In this document: one piece after another, positions 15,411 to 24,746 of the stretch
Layout: every line of letters starts with the position of its first letter
Position numbering within the stretch: position 1 is the stretch's first letter
Position numbers and translations under genes: made by a program
Assembly (NCBI RefSeq): GCF_019400985.1
Contig: NZ_WTFF01000037.1
Span: 1-33,010, forward strand
Length of the DNA: 33,010 nt
Direction: 5' to 3'
DNA from: Streptomyces bambusae
GTDB lineage: Bacteria > Actinomycetota > Actinomycetes > Streptomycetales > Streptomycetaceae
Notes under the pieces: model-generated
Told to the model about the DNA's origin: nothing
Databases searched by the model: none
Seen by the model: the letters and a program-made list of their open reading frames with translations, nothing else

Positions 15411-16403
15411 GTGGAAGAGCGACTTCTGACCAAGGCCGGGCGGAAGGTGTCCGTCGTCGGCCTCGGCACCTGGCAGTTCGGCGACGGATGGGCCCACGTG
15501 CGCGAGCACGACGTCCGGGCCATCCTCGATGCGGCCGTCGAGGCGGGCGTCGACTTCATCGACACCGCCGACGTCTACGGCGACGGCCGCAGCGAGCGGC
15601 TGATCGGGCAGTTCCTGCGGGAGTTCCGTACCTCGCAGGGCGAACGGCCCACCGTGGCGACCAAGCTGGGCCGCCGCGGCGCGCAGGAGCTCGGGGCGTT
15701 CACCCTCGACAACTTCCGCGCGTGGACCGACCGCTCCCGGGCGAACCTGGGCGTGGACACCCTCGACCTCGTACAGCTGCACACCCCGCCGGACGCCGTG
15801 TTCGAGTCCGACGCGGTCTTCGACGCCCTGGACGTCCTGGTCGACGAGGGCCGGACCAAGGCGTACGGCGTCAGCGTGGAGACCTGCGCCCAGGCCATGA
15901 CCGCCCTGGCGCGGCCGAACGTCGCCTCGGTGCAGATCATCCTGAACGTGTTCCGGCGCAAGCCGCTGGAGCAGGTGCTGCCGGCCGCCCGGGCCGCGGG
16001 CGTGGGCATCATCGCCCGCGTCCCGCTGGCCTCCGGCCTGCTGTCCGGGAAGTTCCGGCGCGACACGGTCTTCGCCGAGAGCGACCACCGGAACTACAAC
16101 CGGCACGGCGAGCAGTTCGACGTCGGCGAGACCTTCTCCGGCGTCGACTACGAGACCGGCCTCGCGGCCGCGGGCGAGTTCACCGGCATGGTGCCCGCGG
16201 GCGCCACACCCGCACAGCTCGCCCTGCGCTGGGTCACCCAGCAGGACGGCGTCACCACGGTGATCCCCGGTGCCACCTCGGTGGCACAGGCCCGGTCCAA
16301 CGCCGCGGCCGGGTCCATGGAGCCGCTGTCCGAGGACACCCTCGACCGGCTGCGCGAGCTGTACGACCGCCGCATCCGCGCCCAGGTGCACCACCTCTGG
16401 TGA
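15411..16403 (+). CDS. Aldo/keto reductase
   Basis: This 330-aa NAD(P)H-dependent oxidoreductase of the (beta/alpha)8 AKR family reduces aldehydes or ketones to alcohols. The catalytic tetrad is complete: Asp51, Tyr56 (DTADVYGDG), Lys85 (ATKLG) and His124 (VQLHTP). VIPGATSVAQARSNAAA near 285-300 is the C-terminal cofactor phosphate-binding region. GTG at 15411 follows GGAAGG (15398-15403). The 97-bp gap after the oxidase has CCCCTTTCC-like short repeats but no clear terminator, so it is kept in the same operon. With the oxidase and the SDR it forms a redox set that could invert or shift oxidation state on a polyol or ketose-type carbon chain. Confidence 0.95.
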   Translation: MEERLLTKAGRKVSVVGLGTWQFGDGWAHVREHDVRAILDAAVEAGVDFIDTADVYGDGRSERLIGQFLREFRTSQGERPTVATKLGRRGAQELGAFTLDNFRAWTDRSRANLGVDTLDLVQLHTPPDAVFESDAVFDALDVLVDEGRTKAYGVSVETCAQAMTALARPNVASVQIILNVFRRKPLEQVLPAARAAGVGIIARVPLASGLLSGKFRRDTVFAESDHRNYNRHGEQFDVGETFSGVDYETGLAAAGEFTGMVPAGATPAQLALRWVTQQDGVTTVIPGATSVAQARSNAAAGSMEPLSEDTLDRLRELYDRRIRAQVHHLW

Positions 16404-16411
16404 GCCGCAAG

Positions 16412-17203
16412 ATGAAGATCGCCGGAGAGACGGTCCTCCTCACCGGTGCGACCGGCGGCATCGGCCGGGCGCTCGCCGCCCGGCTGGCCCGGGCGGGCGC
16501 CGACCTGATCGTGACCGGCCGCGACGCCGACGCGCTGCGCGCGCTCGCCGACCCGCTCGGCGCCCGCTGGGTGGCCGCCGACCTCGCCGACACCTGCGAC
16601 GTGGAACACCTCGCGAAGGCGTGCGCCGGCACCGGGATCCTGGTGGCCAACGCCGCCCTGCCGGCCAGCGGCGACCTGCTGGAGTACACCCCCGAGCAGA
16701 TCGACCGCGCCTTGGCGGTGAACCTGCGCTCGCAGGTCGTCCTGGCCCGGCTGCTCGCGCCGGCGATGGCCGACGCGGGCCGGGGCCACCTCGCGTTCGT
16801 GGGGTCCATGTCGGGAAAGGCTGCCACCCCCAACTCGTCGCTGTACACGGCGTCGAAGTTCGCACTGCGCGGCTTCGCCCACGCCCTGCGGCTGGACCTG
16901 CGCCCGGCGGGCGTCGGGGTGTCGGTCGTCCAGCCCGGCTTCGTCGCGGAGGCGGGCATGTTCGCCCGGACCGGGGCTTCGCTGCCGCGCGGCGCGCGGG
17001 CGGTCACCCCGGACCAGGTGGCGTCGGCGGTGCTCCGGGCCGTCGAACACGACCGCGGCGAGATCAACATCGCGCCGCTCAAGCTGCGGCTGCGCTGCGC
17101 CCTGTCGGTGCAGTTCCCCGCCGCCGCGGCCTGGCTCCAGGGGCAGGGCGCCCCGGACGACAGCGGCCGGCGCATCGTCGACGCGCAACGGGCCTCCCGG
17201 TGA
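16412..17203 (+). CDS. Short-chain dehydrogenase/reductase (SDR)
   Basis: This 263-aa classical SDR catalyses NAD(P)-dependent alcohol-carbonyl interconversion. The cofactor motif TGATGGIG spans 11-18 and NAALP replaces the usual NNAG near residue 80. Catalytic Ser132, Tyr145 and Lys149 (YTASK) are present. The PGFV turn after beta-6 is normal. ATG 16412 is used; GTG 16400, which overlaps the reductase stop as GTGA, would add VSRK and is equally possible. The C-terminal about 45 residues are longer than in small SDRs and hydrophobic in part. The gene ends just before a tandem repeat array in the gap to the first of three ATP-grasp genes. Confidence 0.94.
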   Translation: MKIAGETVLLTGATGGIGRALAARLARAGADLIVTGRDADALRALADPLGARWVAADLADTCDVEHLAKACAGTGILVANAALPASGDLLEYTPEQIDRALAVNLRSQVVLARLLAPAMADAGRGHLAFVGSMSGKAATPNSSLYTASKFALRGFAHALRLDLRPAGVGVSVVQPGFVAEAGMFARTGASLPRGARAVTPDQVASAVLRAVEHDRGEINIAPLKLRLRCALSVQFPAAAAWLQGQGAPDDSGRRIVDAQRASR

Positions 17204-17215
17204 GGCGCCGGGTGA

Positions 17216-17314
17216 ACGCACGGCCCGACGCACGGCCCGACGCACGGCCCCACGTACGGCCCCGACGCACGGCCCACGCACGGGGCCCCACGCACGGCCC
17301 CACGTACGGCCCCC
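17216..17314 (+). repeat. Eight imperfect 11-14-bp tandem repeats (ACGCACGGCCCC type)
   Basis: Units begin at 17216, 17228, 17240, 17252, 17265, 17276, 17290 and 17302; most read ACGCACGGCCC(C/G), two have ACGTACGGCCCC. They fill almost the whole 134-bp gap between the SDR stop and the GAGGAG ribosome site (17325-17330). There are no spacers of constant length, so this is not a CRISPR. It may be slippage-derived or act as an mRNA spacer or processing site. Confidence 0.9.
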
Positions 17315-17337
17315 ACGACCTCATGAGGAGCAATCAC

Positions 17338-18564
17338 ATGCTTGACAGCGTTCTCGTCATCGGCTCCGGCTACCTGCACTTCCGGGAGTACGCGCTGCGC
17401 GGACTGGCCGAGCACTACCGCGTCGTCCTCGTCGGAGCGCGCCCGCTGGACTGGCAGCTGCCGTACGCCGCCGACCACCGGGAGGCCGACCTCCAGGACG
17501 AGGCGGCGGTCTTCGCGGCCGCCGACGAGCTGGCCGCGGACAACCGCATCATCGGCGTCATCACCTGGGAGGAGATGCTGATCGCGCGGGCCGCCGCCGT
17601 CGGCGCCCGGCTGGGCGTGCCGACCATGCCGGTCGAGGCGGCGCGGGCCTGCCGCGACAAGGCGGAGCAGCGCAAGCGCTTCCAGGAGGCGGGCGTACCG
17701 TCGGCGCGGTTCCACCTCGCGGGCTCCGTCGCCGAGGCGGTCGCCGCCGCCGACAGCATCGGCTACCCCGTGGTGGTCAAGCCCCGCGGCCGGGCCGCGA
17801 GCGTCGCGGTCCAGATCGTCCGGTCCGAGGCCGAGCTGCGAGCGGCGTTCGACTTCGCCCGCAGCTCGGAGAACGCGGCCATCGAGGACGGGCTCGTCCT
17901 CGTCGAGGAGTTCCTCGTCGGCCCCGAGATCAGCGTGGACAGCTGGGTGCTCGACGGCAGGGTCGAGCCGTACGCGATCGCGCTGAAGCGCACCGGCTAC
18001 CCGCCGTTCTTCGAGGAGGTGGCGCACGTCGTCGGCACGGTCCTCGACAGCGAGACCGAGGCCGCGGTCCGCGACGTGGTGATCCGCTCCAACCAGGCCC
18101 TGGGCATCGACCGTACGGTCACCCACACCGAGTTGATGCTCACCGCCGACGGCCCCAAGGTGGTCGAGGTCAACGGCCGCCTCGGCGGCGAACTCATCCC
18201 GCGCCTGGCCGAGATCGCGATTCCGGGCCTGTCCGTCGGGGCGCTCCTCGGCGCGGTCGCCACCGGCCGCGAGCCCGACCCGATCCCGGCGCCGGAGCGC
18301 CTGGTCGGCATCCGCTTCCTGTACCCCGCCGAGGACCTGACGTTCGACGACATCGAGTGCCCGGCGGCGCTCGCCGACGAGCCCTGGGTGCACGCGGTGC
18401 AGCGGGTCAGCGATCCGGGCACCGAACTGCGGCTGCCGCCGCGGCAGTTCCTGGGCCGCGCCGGCTACGTCATCGCCACCGGCTCCGCCGTCGACGAGAT
18501 CGACGCCCGGCTGCTGAAGCTCGCCGACGGCACGGCGGTGCTCGGCACGCCACTGCCCGTCTGA
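17338..18564 (+). CDS. ATP-grasp ligase 2
   Basis: This 408-aa carboxylate-amine ligase of the ATP-grasp fold has an N-terminal domain starting VLVIGSGYLHFREYALRGL. The ATP-binding segment is YPVVVKPRGRAASVAVQIV (about 142-160), then EISVDSWVLDG, and the metal site is HTELMLTADGPKVVEVNGRLGGE with paired Glu/Asn and Arg. This follows the BacD/L-amino-acid ligase pattern. ATG 17338 follows GAGGAG by 7 bases. It is the first of three consecutive ATP-grasp genes in the same orientation, implying that several different amide bonds, or one bond plus a cyclisation, are made in this pathway. The acceptor and donor substrates cannot be read from sequence. Confidence 0.94.
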   Translation: MLDSVLVIGSGYLHFREYALRGLAEHYRVVLVGARPLDWQLPYAADHREADLQDEAAVFAAADELAADNRIIGVITWEEMLIARAAAVGARLGVPTMPVEAARACRDKAEQRKRFQEAGVPSARFHLAGSVAEAVAAADSIGYPVVVKPRGRAASVAVQIVRSEAELRAAFDFARSSENAAIEDGLVLVEEFLVGPEISVDSWVLDGRVEPYAIALKRTGYPPFFEEVAHVVGTVLDSETEAAVRDVVIRSNQALGIDRTVTHTELMLTADGPKVVEVNGRLGGELIPRLAEIAIPGLSVGALLGAVATGREPDPIPAPERLVGIRFLYPAEDLTFDDIECPAALADEPWVHAVQRVSDPGTELRLPPRQFLGRAGYVIATGSAVDEIDARLLKLADGTAVLGTPLPV

Positions 18565-18571
18565 GGCTCCG

Positions 18572-18607
18572 GCTGTGGCTGCTGTGGCTGCTGTGGCTGC
18601 TGTGCCG
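18572..18607 (+). repeat. Four 9-bp GCTGTGGCT tandem repeats
   Basis: Four copies (18572-18580, 18581-18589, 18590-18598 and a diverged 18599-18607) start 7 bp after the stop of ATP-grasp 2, followed by a C-rich CCCCCTTTCCCCTTTCC tract before the GGAG ribosome site at 18659-18662. The array is not an obvious terminator. Confidence 0.85.
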
Positions 18608-18670
18608 CCTGCTGTCCCTGCCGTCCCCGCTTCCCCCCTTTCCCCTTTCCGTACAGATGGAGACACACCC

Positions 18671-19894
18671 ATGAAGAAGGCTCTGATTTTCGGCGAGTAC
18701 AAGATCGCCAGGTTCCTGCCGGTCCTGCGCGACCGTGGCTACACGGACTTCGTCGTGTACTCGGCCGTCGAGTTCGACCCGGCCCTGGAGTTCGACGCCA
18801 CCGGCGTCGAGGTCAAGCTGCTGGGCCTGGACTGGGACGCGGACGACGTGCACCGCGTGCTGGACGCCGAGCGGCCCGACGTGGCCATCGCCAACCCGTA
18901 CGCCCACGGCCAGGAGCAGCTGCCCATCGTCTACGGCCGGGCCGCCGCCCGCTGGGACGGCCGGTTCGTCGCCCACTCCGCCGAGTTCGCGGAGGTGGCC
19001 TGCGACAAGGTCAAGCTGCACGAGACCGGCGTGGCGCGCGGCTGGCCGGTCCCGGCGGGTGCGGTCTGCGCGGACGCCGCCGCGGTCGCCGGCGCCGCCC
19101 GGGAGCTGGGCTTCCCGCTGGTGATCAAGGAGGCGCAGGCCCAGGCGGGCGACGGCCGGTTCTTCGCGGCCTCGGCCGAGGAGCTCGACGCGGTACTCGC
19201 CGACGGCCTGGCGTTCCCCGCGATCGTGCAGGCGTTCAAGACGGGTGAGGAGACCGGCATCGAGCTCATCACCGCGGGCGGCGAGCTGATGCGCTGGCCG
19301 GTGGTGTCCATGGGCCCGCTGGACGCGGGGCTCGACCCCTCGAAGCGGGCGCGGGTCGCACCGTACGCGCTCCCCGAGCGGGCCGCGGCGCGGCTCGACG
19401 CGTTCCTCACCGACATCCAGGACAACTTCGCCCCGTACGGCCCCTGGCAGATCGACTTCGCGGTGGTCGAGGACGACATCGTCGTACTGGAGATCAACCC
19501 GCGCCTCGGCGGCCTGTCCGACCTGGGAGCCACCGGCAGCGGCACCGACCCGCACGCGGTGTTCACCGCGGCCGCGCTCGGCGAGCCGCTGCCGCAGGCG
19601 CGCACGCGCGCGGTGGCGATCGAGCTGCCGTCGGTCGAGATCCCGGGCGTCGAGGTGCCCGCGCACCCCGAGGGCGCCGAGGTCATGCAGGTGACCGCGC
19701 GCAAGCCCACCAACCGCTGCTTCATCAACACCGACCGCATGCAGCTGGTCACCACGATCGGTGACCTGGAGGCGGGCAAGCGCTGGGTGAAGGAGCTCGA
19801 CGCCGCGGGCCTGCTGCGCTGCTCGGTGGAGTCCGCGTTCCGGCAGCTGGAGCAGGGCTTCGGCTTCTTCGGCGGGAAGGCGGAGTCGCGGTGA
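18671..19894 (+). CDS. ATP-grasp ligase 3
   Basis: This 407-aa ATP-grasp enzyme starts KKALIFGEYKIARFLP. The ATP region is FPLVIKEAQAQAGDGRFF (about 153-170), followed by ETGIELITAGGEL and the metal/ATP site WQIDFAVVEDDIVVLEINPRLGG, the most canonical EINPR motif of the five ligases here. Lys in VIKE is the expected phosphate ligand. ATG 18671 is preceded by GGAG with 8-base spacing. Its stop overlaps the next ATP-grasp start as GTGA, so the two are translationally coupled and may be made in equal amounts. It appears less similar to ligases 2 and 4 in its N-terminal domain, so it may use a different carboxylate donor. Confidence 0.93.
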   Translation: MKKALIFGEYKIARFLPVLRDRGYTDFVVYSAVEFDPALEFDATGVEVKLLGLDWDADDVHRVLDAERPDVAIANPYAHGQEQLPIVYGRAAARWDGRFVAHSAEFAEVACDKVKLHETGVARGWPVPAGAVCADAAAVAGAARELGFPLVIKEAQAQAGDGRFFAASAEELDAVLADGLAFPAIVQAFKTGEETGIELITAGGELMRWPVVSMGPLDAGLDPSKRARVAPYALPERAAARLDAFLTDIQDNFAPYGPWQIDFAVVEDDIVVLEINPRLGGLSDLGATGSGTDPHAVFTAAALGEPLPQARTRAVAIELPSVEIPGVEVPAHPEGAEVMQVTARKPTNRCFINTDRMQLVTTIGDLEAGKRWVKELDAAGLLRCSVESAFRQLEQGFGFFGGKAESR

Positions 19895-21067
19895 AGGTGC
19901 TGATCGCCGGGCTCGGCGACAACAAGGAGTTCGGACTCAAGTCGCTGCGCGACGCGGGGCACTTCGTCGGGATCATCGACCTGCCGCACCGTGTCCCGGT
20001 CAACCAGTGCGACTGGTGGCGCGCGGGCGACCGGTTCTCCGTCGACTCGATGCTCGAAGCGGCGAGCTCGGCCGGGTTCGCGTGGGACGCGATCCTGTGC
20101 TGGGAGGAGCTGTCCACCGACATCGCCCGGGAGGTCGCGCGCAAGCTCGGGGTGCCGGCGCCGCGGATGCCCGCGGGCCACTTCCGCGACAAGGGCGTCA
20201 TGCACGGCCGGCTGCGGGAGCAGGGACTGCCCACGCCGCAGCTCGGCGTGGCCCGCACCGTGGAGGAGTGCGTGTCCCTCGCCGGCGGCCGGTTCCCGGT
20301 CGTGGTCAAGCCGACGGACTACGGCGGCAGCGGCGGGGTCCAGGTCGTCGACGAACCGGGCGACCTCGCCGAGGCGTTCCGGGCCGCCGCCGCGCTGGCG
20401 GCGAGCGGGCGGGTCGCGGTGGACCGCTACGTGACCGGCAAGGAGTACAGCGTCGAGGCGGTCACCTGGGCACCCGGTGACTCACAGGTCCTGGCGATCA
20501 CCGACAAGTACCTGACCCGGCCGCCGTACTGCATCGAGGTCGGCCACGTGTCCCCGGCGGCGGTCTCGGACGAGGAGCGCGAGCTGCTGACGCGGGCGAC
20601 GGTCCGCGCGCTCGACGCGCTCGGCATGGAGGCGGGCGTCTCCCACGCGGAGTTCCGCATGACCGAGGCGGGCCCGGTCCTGATGGAGATCGCCGGGCGC
20701 CCGGCGGGCGGCCAGATCCCGCGGCTCGTCGAGCTGGCCACCGGCTGGAACCTGAACACCGCGGAACTCGCGGCCGTGGTGGGCGAGCGGACGACGCAGG
20801 GGACGCCGGCCGCCGAGTGCTCGGCCATCCGGTTCTTCGTCGGCGACGGCCGCACCCCGTTCCGCCACCCCGTGACGTGGCAGACGGCGAGCGCGCCGCC
20901 GCTGGTGGACGCGCTGCGGGAGCTGCGCTACTTCGCGGGTGAGGGGACGGTGACACGGGTGCCGCGCGGCCCGGAGGACCGGCTGGGGTACGCGATCTTC
21001 GCCGGTACCCGCGAGGAGACCACGGCGGCGCTGGCCGCCATCGACAACGGCGCCGAGGAGTACCGCG

Positions 21068-21075
<8 letters not shown>
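19891..21075 (+). CDS. ATP-grasp ligase 4
   Basis: This 394-aa ATP-grasp ligase starts KVLIAGLGDNKEFGLKSL. The ATP-binding region is FPVVVKPTDYGGSGGVQVV (about 135-153), with the glycine-rich loop best developed among the five copies. EYSVEAVTW and HAEFRMTEAGPVLMEIAGRPAGG carry the metal and phosphate ligands. GTG 19891 overlaps the stop of ligase 3. The following MFS gene starts 8 bp inside its end, so ligases 3 and 4 and the exporter form a tightly coupled block. Unlike the spacers before ligases 2 and 3, there is no tandem repeat here. The reaction is presumably amide formation; the substrates are unknown. Confidence 0.94.
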
Positions 21076-22480
<1,405 letters not shown>

Positions 22481-22520
22481 GAGAAGTGTCCTGAGACAGG
22501 TGTCCCGAGAGAGGTGTCCC
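22481..22520 (+). repeat. Three 12-14-bp repeats forming the ribosome-site region of APH copy 2
   Basis: GAGAAGTGTCCT (22481-22492), GAGACAGGTGTCCC (22493-22506) and GAGAGAGGTGTCCC (22507-22520) fill the gap between the MFS stop and the kinase start. The last copy contains the GAGAGAGG ribosome site (22507-22514), so the repeats may have multiplied candidate ribosome sites. Confidence 0.8.
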
Positions 22521-22522
22521 CA

Positions 22523-23422
22523 GTGAAGATGCACGCCGACGAGGTCGACATCGACGCGTCGCTCGTCGAGCGGCTGGTCGCGGCGCAGTTCCCGCAGTGG
22601 GCGGGGCTGCCCGTACGGAAGGTGCGCTCGGCCGGTACGGACAACGCCATGTACCGGCTGGGCGAGGACATGGCCGTACGCCTGCCCCGCATCCCCGACG
22701 CCGCGGGGCAGGTCGGCAGGGAGCAGCGGTGGCTGCCGCACCTCGCCCCCCGCCTGCCCCTGGACGTGCCCGTGCCGCTCGGGCACGGGGCGCCGGGGGA
22801 GGGGTACGGGTTCGCCTGGTCGGTGTACCGGTGGCTGGACGGCGAGAACCTCCACGACCAGCCCCTCGCCGAACGCCGGCTCCACGACGCGGCCGCCGGA
22901 CTGGGCCGCTTCCTCGCGGCGCTCCACCGCGTCGACACCACCGGGGCGCCGCGCTCGTCCCGCGGCGGTCGGGTGGACACCGCCGACGACGAGGTCCGCG
23001 CCGCGATCCGGGACCTGGGGGCCGACGGCACGCACGACGCCGGGGCCGCGACCGCCGCATGGGAGGCGGCCGTACGGGCACCGCAGTGGCAGGGCGCGCC
23101 CGTCTGGCTGCACGGCGACCTGCTGCCCGGAAACCTCCTCGGCCACCAGGGCCGTCTCACGGCTGTCATCGACTTCGGGCTCGTGGGCGTCGGCGACCCC
23201 GCGTGCGACGTGATGCCGGCCTGGACCCTGCTGACCGCCGGCACCCGCGACGCGTTCCGCGAGGCGGCGGGCGTGGACGACGCCACGTGGGCCCGGGGGA
23301 GGGGCTGGGCCCTGCGCTTCGGGCTCACCGCGGAGCACTACTACCGCGGCATCAACCCCGTCCTGGCGGCTGTCGGCCACCGCGCGGCGGCGGAGGCCAT
23401 CGCGGACCACCACCGTCGCTGA
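22523..23422 (+). CDS. Aminoglycoside phosphotransferase-family kinase, copy 2
   Basis: This 299-aa APH-fold kinase is paralogous to the protein at 9685-10572 over its whole length. The catalytic loop is canonical HGDLLPGN (His197, Asp199, Asn204), and the DFG-equivalent is VIDFGLVGVGDP. GTG 22523 is chosen from the GAGAGAGG site eight bases upstream; GTG 22514 and ATG 22529 are alternatives. It is the last gene of the tailoring operon, after the exporter, and ends before a strong bidirectional terminator. Having the canonical Gly where copy 1 has Ser suggests the two differ in activity. Possible scheme: one kinase phosphorylates an intermediate or protects the cell, the other acts at a different position or stage. 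Confidence 0.94.
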   Translation: MKMHADEVDIDASLVERLVAAQFPQWAGLPVRKVRSAGTDNAMYRLGEDMAVRLPRIPDAAGQVGREQRWLPHLAPRLPLDVPVPLGHGAPGEGYGFAWSVYRWLDGENLHDQPLAERRLHDAAAGLGRFLAALHRVDTTGAPRSSRGGRVDTADDEVRAAIRDLGADGTHDAGAATAAWEAAVRAPQWQGAPVWLHGDLLPGNLLGHQGRLTAVIDFGLVGVGDPACDVMPAWTLLTAGTRDAFREAAGVDDATWARGRGWALRFGLTAEHYYRGINPVLAAVGHRAAAEAIADHHRR

Positions 23423-23446
23423 GGCATCCCCGTAGGGAGCCGGGTA

Positions 23447-23500
23447 GGACGCGCGGAAGCCGGGTCGGAGGTCCACCTCCGACCCGGCTCCCGCGCGTCC
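23447..23500. terminator. Bidirectional terminator, 25-bp interrupted stem
   Basis: Arms 23447-23456/23491-23500 (10 bp) and 23458-23472/23475-23489 (15 bp) pair perfectly, with one mismatch (23457/23490) between them. It sits between the convergent APH copy 2 and MFS exporter 2 and ends 10 bases from the latter's stop at 23511. Confidence 0.92.
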
Positions 23501-23510
23501 GGATCCGGTG

Positions 23511-24746
23511 CTACGCCGTCGGCCAGGTCCTGCCCGCCCAGGCCACCAGCGGCCGGCTGCCCAGGCCGACGAACAGCAGGAGCGCGCCGAGCACCAGCCA
23601 GCCCGGCAGCCCCATCCCGAGCGGCAGCAGGCTCATCACCGCCGGGGCGACCGCCTCCACCGCCCCGCTGCCCAGCCCGAACACCCCGGCGTACTGCCCC
23701 TGCAGGTGCGCGGGCGCCAGTCCGAAGCAGTACTCGGTCGAGGCGGCCGCGTACCAGAGCTCGCCGAGGGCGAAGACGGCCATGCCGGCCATGAGCAGCC
23801 CCGTCGCCACCCAGCGGGAGGGTCCGTCGGCCAGTGCCATGAGCGTGAGCCCGGCGGCGAAGGCCGCGCCGGCCCAGGCCATGCGCTGACCGGCCGTCCG
23901 TACGTCGTGCACCCCGCGGCTCACCCTGACCTGCAGCAGCACCACGAAGGCCATGTTGAGCACCAGGACCGCCGAGACCACCCACCGGGGCGCACTCGTG
24001 TGCGCGACGATCCACAGCGGCAGCAGGAACCCGGACACGGCGTAGTTCAGCGACAGCACCGCATGGGCGAACGTGGCGCTGAGGTAGGTGCGGTCGCGCA
24101 GTGCCGCCCAGCCGCGTTCCTCCTTCCCGGCGGCCGCGGCCGCGATCCTCGGCAGCCGCAGGAGGATGAGGCCGCAGCTCACGTAGGCCAGGGCCCGGCA
24201 GACCACCAGGGCCAGGTACGCGGGCCGGCTGTCGATCTGGATCGCGAAGCCGGCGGCGACCGAGCCGAGCGCGAGGGCCAGGTTGGTCACCGACCGCAGG
24301 TAGCCGATGAACACCGTGGGGTTCCCGTCGGCCACCCCGCGGATGAGCGGCGCCTTGCTGGCCACGTCCGCGGGAATGATCATCCCCGAGACCAGTGAGA
24401 CCGCGAAGAAGGACCAGAACGAACCGACCAGGGTGAAGCAGGAGATCGCCACCCCTCCGCAGAGCATGACCGTGACGTGGACGCGCTTGGGTCCCCACTG
24501 GTCCGCCAGCCGTCCGACCAGCACCCCGGCGACCAGGCCCGTCATGGCCCCGCCGAACAGGCCGGCCGCGACCTGTCCGGCCGGCAGCCCCACGACGCGC
24601 GTGAAGTACAGCGCGCCGGCGGTGGTGAACATCCCGCCGCCGAAACTGTTGGCGAAGGTGGCGAAGGTCAGGACCCGCTGCGCCGGCGATTCGGGCAGCA
24701 GCCTGCGCAGGCGGCCGCCGCGGGCGGAGGTGTCCGTCCTCGTCAT
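23511..24746 (-). CDS. MFS transporter 2
   Basis: This 411-aa major facilitator protein has about 11-12 predicted membrane segments, beginning after MTRTDTSARGGRLRRLLPE. The loop-2/3 signature is GRLADQWGPKR and a central charged loop GKEERGWAALRDR joins the two halves. It is distinct in sequence from exporter 1 and lacks its repeat tail. ATG 24746 shares its A with the stop of the upstream ATP-grasp gene (TGATG), so expression is coupled to that ligase. A second exporter paired with its own ligase may export a different congener, or take up a precursor; direction cannot be decided from sequence. Confidence 0.93.
   Translation of the reverse strand: MTRTDTSARGGRLRRLLPESPAQRVLTFATFANSFGGGMFTTAGALYFTRVVGLPAGQVAAGLFGGAMTGLVAGVLVGRLADQWGPKRVHVTVMLCGGVAISCFTLVGSFWSFFAVSLVSGMIIPADVASKAPLIRGVADGNPTVFIGYLRSVTNLALALGSVAAGFAIQIDSRPAYLALVVCRALAYVSCGLILLRLPRIAAAAAGKEERGWAALRDRTYLSATFAHAVLSLNYAVSGFLLPLWIVAHTSAPRWVVSAVLVLNMAFVVLLQVRVSRGVHDVRTAGQRMAWAGAAFAAGLTLMALADGPSRWVATGLLMAGMAVFALGELWYAAASTEYCFGLAPAHLQGQYAGVFGLGSGAVEAVAPAVMSLLPLGMGLPGWLVLGALLLFVGLGSRPLVAWAGRTWPTA

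Noticed and set aside
17216..17314. CRISPR-like look of the repeat array
   Set aside because: Units are contiguous without unique spacers, and no cas genes are present.
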